Assembly (NCBI RefSeq): GCF_042663585.1
Contig: NZ_JBHTAN010000006.1
Coordinates: 930,001-994,000, forward strand
Length of the DNA: 64,000 nucleotides
Direction: 5' to 3'
Source of the DNA: Natranaeroarchaeum sp042663585
GTDB taxonomy: Archaea > Halobacteriota > Halobacteria > Halobacteriales > Natronoarchaeaceae
A model generated the notes under the pieces. The model was not told where the DNA came from. It worked only from the letters and a program-made list of their open reading frames with translations, and ran no database searches. Of the stretch, positions 61,885 through 64,000 are shown in pieces (within the stretch, counting starts at the first letter, position 1; every line of letters starts with the position of its first letter). A program made the position numbers and the translations under genes.

Positions 61885-62607
61885 TCAAGAGGTCGTCTCA
61901 ATGTACTGTGTGGCGTCCTCGACGTGCTCGGCCAGCGTCCCGAGGAAGCGGGCGGCGTCGGCGCCGTCGACCACCCGATGGTCGAAGCTCAGATCGAGTG
62001 TCAGTTGCCGGCGGAACTCGACGCCGCCGTCATCGTCACTGTCGCCCGGACGCGCCCGCTCGACGATTCGGCCAACGCCCAGAATCGCCACCTCGGGCGG
62101 ATTGATGACCGGCGTGAACGAGTCGACGCCGAGGACGCCAAGGTTCGAGACGGTGATCGTCCCGCCCCTGAGATCGCTCATGTCGTACTCGCCGCGCTGG
62201 ACGAGCTCCGTCAGGCGACGGCGCTCGGCGGCTATCTCGCCCGGTGACTTCGAGCCGACATCCGCGATCACCGGCGTGACGAGGCCGGCGTCGATATCGA
62301 CGGCGACGCCGACGTTGTGCTCCTCGTAGCGCCGGTGCGTTCCGTCCTCGAACGTCCCGTTGAACGCGGGGTGGGACTCCAGTGCGTCCGAGAGCGCACT
62401 GAGCAAGACGTCGGTGAGCGAGACGGGATCGTCGAGGGCGTCCGCCGCTCGCACCAGCGCTTCGGCATCCACCTCGCGGCTCACAGTCACGTGAACGGCG
62501 TTCTGATAGCTCTCCTGCAGTCGGTTCGCGATGGTTCTACGCATCGGCCCGAGCGAGTGCTCCTCTGCAACCGTACGCGGGGCAGGGCCGTCGGTGTCGT
62601 CGCTCAC
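61885..62607 (-). CDS. 2-oxoacid dehydrogenase E2 acyltransferase, catalytic domain only
   Basis: This 240-residue protein is just the catalytic acyltransferase domain: PMRRTIANRLQES at its start, TITVSNLGVLGVDSFTPVINPP in the middle and the active-site FDHRVVDGADAARFL near residue 205. There is no lipoyl domain and no peripheral-subunit-binding domain; the lipoyl domain is a separate upstream gene. The most likely role is in a branched-chain or acetoin-type 2-oxoacid dehydrogenase complex. Confidence 0.87.
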   Translation of the reverse strand: MSDDTDGPAPRTVAEEHSLGPMRRTIANRLQESYQNAVHVTVSREVDAEALVRAADALDDPVSLTDVLLSALSDALESHPAFNGTFEDGTHRRYEEHNVGVAVDIDAGLVTPVIADVGSKSPGEIAAERRRLTELVQRGEYDMSDLRGGTITVSNLGVLGVDSFTPVINPPEVAILGVGRIVERARPGDSDDDGGVEFRRQLTLDLSFDHRVVDGADAARFLGTLAEHVEDATQYIETTS

Positions 62608-62613
62608 ACCGTT

Positions 62614-62877
62614 TCACCCCGGCTCGATCCAGGCGAGCGTATCGCCGATGGTAAACTCGTCGTCTTCCCCGCGAGCGATATCGACCAGCGTGCCATCAGT
62701 GGGTGCGAGGACGTCGATACTCACCTTTTCGACCTGGATCTCACAGAGCGTGTCGCCCTCGCTCACACTGGCCCCCTCGCTGGTGAACCAGTTGACGACG
62801 ATGCCCTCCTCTTCGTCGACGTCCGCCGTCCACTCGCCGTCGGCGGTGACCGCGACCCCATCGGTAGCCTCGGACAT
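62614..62877 (-). CDS. free-standing lipoyl domain protein of the E2 component
   Basis: This 87-residue biotin/lipoyl-type beta-barrel has the attachment Lys in IQVEKVSIDVLAPTDGTL. It lies directly after E1-beta (no gap) and six bases before the E2 catalytic gene. It would carry the acyl group between E1 and the separate E2 domain. Confidence 0.85.
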   Translation of the reverse strand: MSEATDGVAVTADGEWTADVDEEEGIVVNWFTSEGASVSEGDTLCEIQVEKVSIDVLAPTDGTLVDIARGEDDEFTIGDTLAWIEPG

Positions 62878-63903
62878 CTATTGAAGATCCTGGACGGCGG
62901 TTTTAATGTCGTCAGCGTCCGGGATGACCTCGTCCTCCATGGGTCGGGCGTAGGGAATCGGGACGTCCGGAAGCGCGACCCGTTCGACGCTTTCGAGGTC
63001 GTCGAGCGCCTCATCGGCGACGCTGGCGACGATTTCGCCGGTCACGCCGAACGAGCGGTAATCCTCGTCGACGACGACCAGACTCCCTGTTTTCCGGACC
63101 GAGTCGACGACCGTCTCCGTGTCCAGCGGGACGAGCGTTCGGAGGTCAACCACCTCCGCGCTGATCCCGTCCTCGGCGAGCGACTCCGCCGCTTCGAGGG
63201 CGCGGTGGACGTGCAGGCCGAGGGTAACGACTGTCACGTCCGAGCCCTCGCGTTTGACGTCGGCGCTGCCGAACGGGATGGTGTAGTCGTCCTCTGGAAC
63301 CGGCGTTTTCGGCCCGGTCGGGGCTGGCATCCAGCCGATGCCCATCAGGCGCTTGTGGAACATGTAGACGACCGGGTCGTCGTCGCGGATGGCGTTATGC
63401 ATGAGTCCCTTCGCGTCGTAGGCGGTCGACGGGACGACGACTTTCATACCCGGGAGATGCGCGAAGGTGCCATAGAGCGTCTGGGAGTGCTGGGCGGCGT
63501 CGTTGTAGGTCCCGCCGACAGCAGTCGTGAGCACCATCGGGACGTTCACTGACCCGCCGCTCATGTAGGTGTTTTTCGCCATCTGGTTGTAGATCTGGTC
63601 CATCGCGACGCCGAAGAAGTCGACGAACATTAGCTCCGCAATCGGGCGCATTCCCGACTGTGCGGCACCGACTGCCGCGCCGAGATACGCCGTCTCGCTG
63701 ATCGGGACGTCCATGATCCGATCGTAGCCGAACTCGTCGAGCAGGCCCTCGGTGCTGTCGAAGATGCCGCCGTAATCGGCGACGTCCTCGCCCATGTAGA
63801 ACACGTCGTCGTTCTCGCGCATCTCGTGGCCGATCGCTTCGACCATCGCACGGCTCATCGTCAGTTCTCGCTCGATCGTTCGTTGTGGTTCCTGTTGTGC
63901 CAT
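62878..63903 (-). CDS. 2-oxoacid dehydrogenase E1 component, beta subunit
   Basis: This 341-residue transketolase-like beta subunit of a thiamine-diphosphate E1 has the typical TMSRAMVEAIGHEM start, FYMGEDVADYGG, the FVDFFGVAMDQIYNQ helix and LVVVDEDYRSFGV. A strong Shine-Dalgarno (AGGAGGTGA) precedes its ATG, which overlaps the E1-alpha stop by one base. Confidence 0.92.
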   Translation of the reverse strand: MAQQEPQRTIERELTMSRAMVEAIGHEMRENDDVFYMGEDVADYGGIFDSTEGLLDEFGYDRIMDVPISETAYLGAAVGAAQSGMRPIAELMFVDFFGVAMDQIYNQMAKNTYMSGGSVNVPMVLTTAVGGTYNDAAQHSQTLYGTFAHLPGMKVVVPSTAYDAKGLMHNAIRDDDPVVYMFHKRLMGIGWMPAPTGPKTPVPEDDYTIPFGSADVKREGSDVTVVTLGLHVHRALEAAESLAEDGISAEVVDLRTLVPLDTETVVDSVRKTGSLVVVDEDYRSFGVTGEIVASVADEALDDLESVERVALPDVPIPYARPMEDEVIPDADDIKTAVQDLQ

Positions 63904-64000
63904 CAGTCGTCACCTCCTGTGAGTTCGAAGTCCGGTTCGGTCTCTGTCACGCCGGCCGGCGGGTTCACGAACACGTCGTCGTGTGCCTCTTCCGGGTCCG
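63903..64000 (-). CDS. 2-oxoacid dehydrogenase E1 component, alpha subunit (partial, C-terminal end)
   Basis: Only the last 32 codons are inside the window (ending DFELTGGDD, stop at 63905-63903). The tail is acidic. The call rests on the position immediately upstream of E1-beta in a standard E1-alpha/E1-beta/E2 operon; the sequence visible has no diagnostic motif. Confidence 0.7.
   Translation of the reverse strand, partial: DPEEAHDDVFVNPPAGVTETEPDFELTGGDD

Noticed and set aside
1..64000. CRISPR array or cas genes
   Set aside because: No regularly spaced repeats were seen; the Cas4-like domain belongs to the Dna2-type protein.

Overview
The window is chromosomal DNA from a halophilic archaeon (class Halobacteria). 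Proteins are strongly acidic, most of the sequence is GC-rich, secreted proteins carry Tat-type lipoprotein signals ending in a Cys, and several genes are essentially archaeal: archaeosortase A, isopentenyl phosphate kinase, geranylgeranyl diphosphate synthase, AMP phosphorylase, CofE and a Dna2-type nuclease-helicase. Many starts look leaderless or overlap the previous stop as ATGA. The genus cannot be fixed from this sequence; the two large glucan enzymes suggest a saccharolytic lifestyle.

Layout. 1-3.9 kb: SufB (cut by the window edge), SufC and a MetY/MetB-type sulfhydrylase. 4.2-7.2 kb: a tungstate/molybdate ABC importer. 7.1-9.8 kb: two divergent radical SAM/SPASM enzymes of the haloarchaeal heme type, with a small PaaB-like partner between them. 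10-16 kb: aspartoacylase-like hydrolase, two-domain VOC dioxygenase, UPF0179 protein with a tandemly duplicated promoter, DUF5820 protein, Dna2. 15.9-17.3 kb: an AT-rich island with an HNH endonuclease and an intron-containing tRNA-Gln. 17.3-22.4 kb: secreted CGTase/amylase and a cytoplasmic GH31 glucosidase. 22.5-30 kb: UspA, TrxR-like flavoprotein, ABC-2 exporter, two tiny membrane proteins, thiE-thiM-SDR operon, orphan DNA methylase. 30.3-34.6 kb: J-domain protein, HD hydrolase, a threonine-synthase-like protein that has lost its PLP lysine, amine-oxidase-type flavoprotein. 34.6-36.6 kb: a two-hairpin miniature element, metallophosphoesterase and ArtA. 36.7-39.3 kb: regulator, second J-domain protein, zinc metalloprotease lipoprotein. 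39.4-45.1 kb: isoprenoid genes mvk-ipk and rnj-idsA, interrupted by two opposite-strand genes. 45-47.3 kb: orphan sugar-binding lipoprotein and a CBS-MaoC fusion. 47.3-51.6 kb: AT-rich, almost gene-free DNA, a small HTH protein, three UspA genes and a CBS-HPF fusion. 51.7-62 kb: PRTase/hydrolase pair, SerB-like phosphatase, PAC2, CapA, YwbE, AMP phosphorylase, CofE paralogue, SDR, SagB-type oxidoreductase, more UspA. 62-64 kb: a 2-oxoacid dehydrogenase operon with a split E2, running off the window.

The most interesting points are the PLP-lysine-less threonine synthase homologue with its antisense C-terminal extension, the four-CBS/HPF fusion beside a UspA array, the PaaB-like protein between two radical SAM genes, the two-hairpin IS605-like miniature element, and the exact 44-bp duplication covering the UPF0179 promoter. 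I saw no CRISPR array, no intact transposase and no rRNA.
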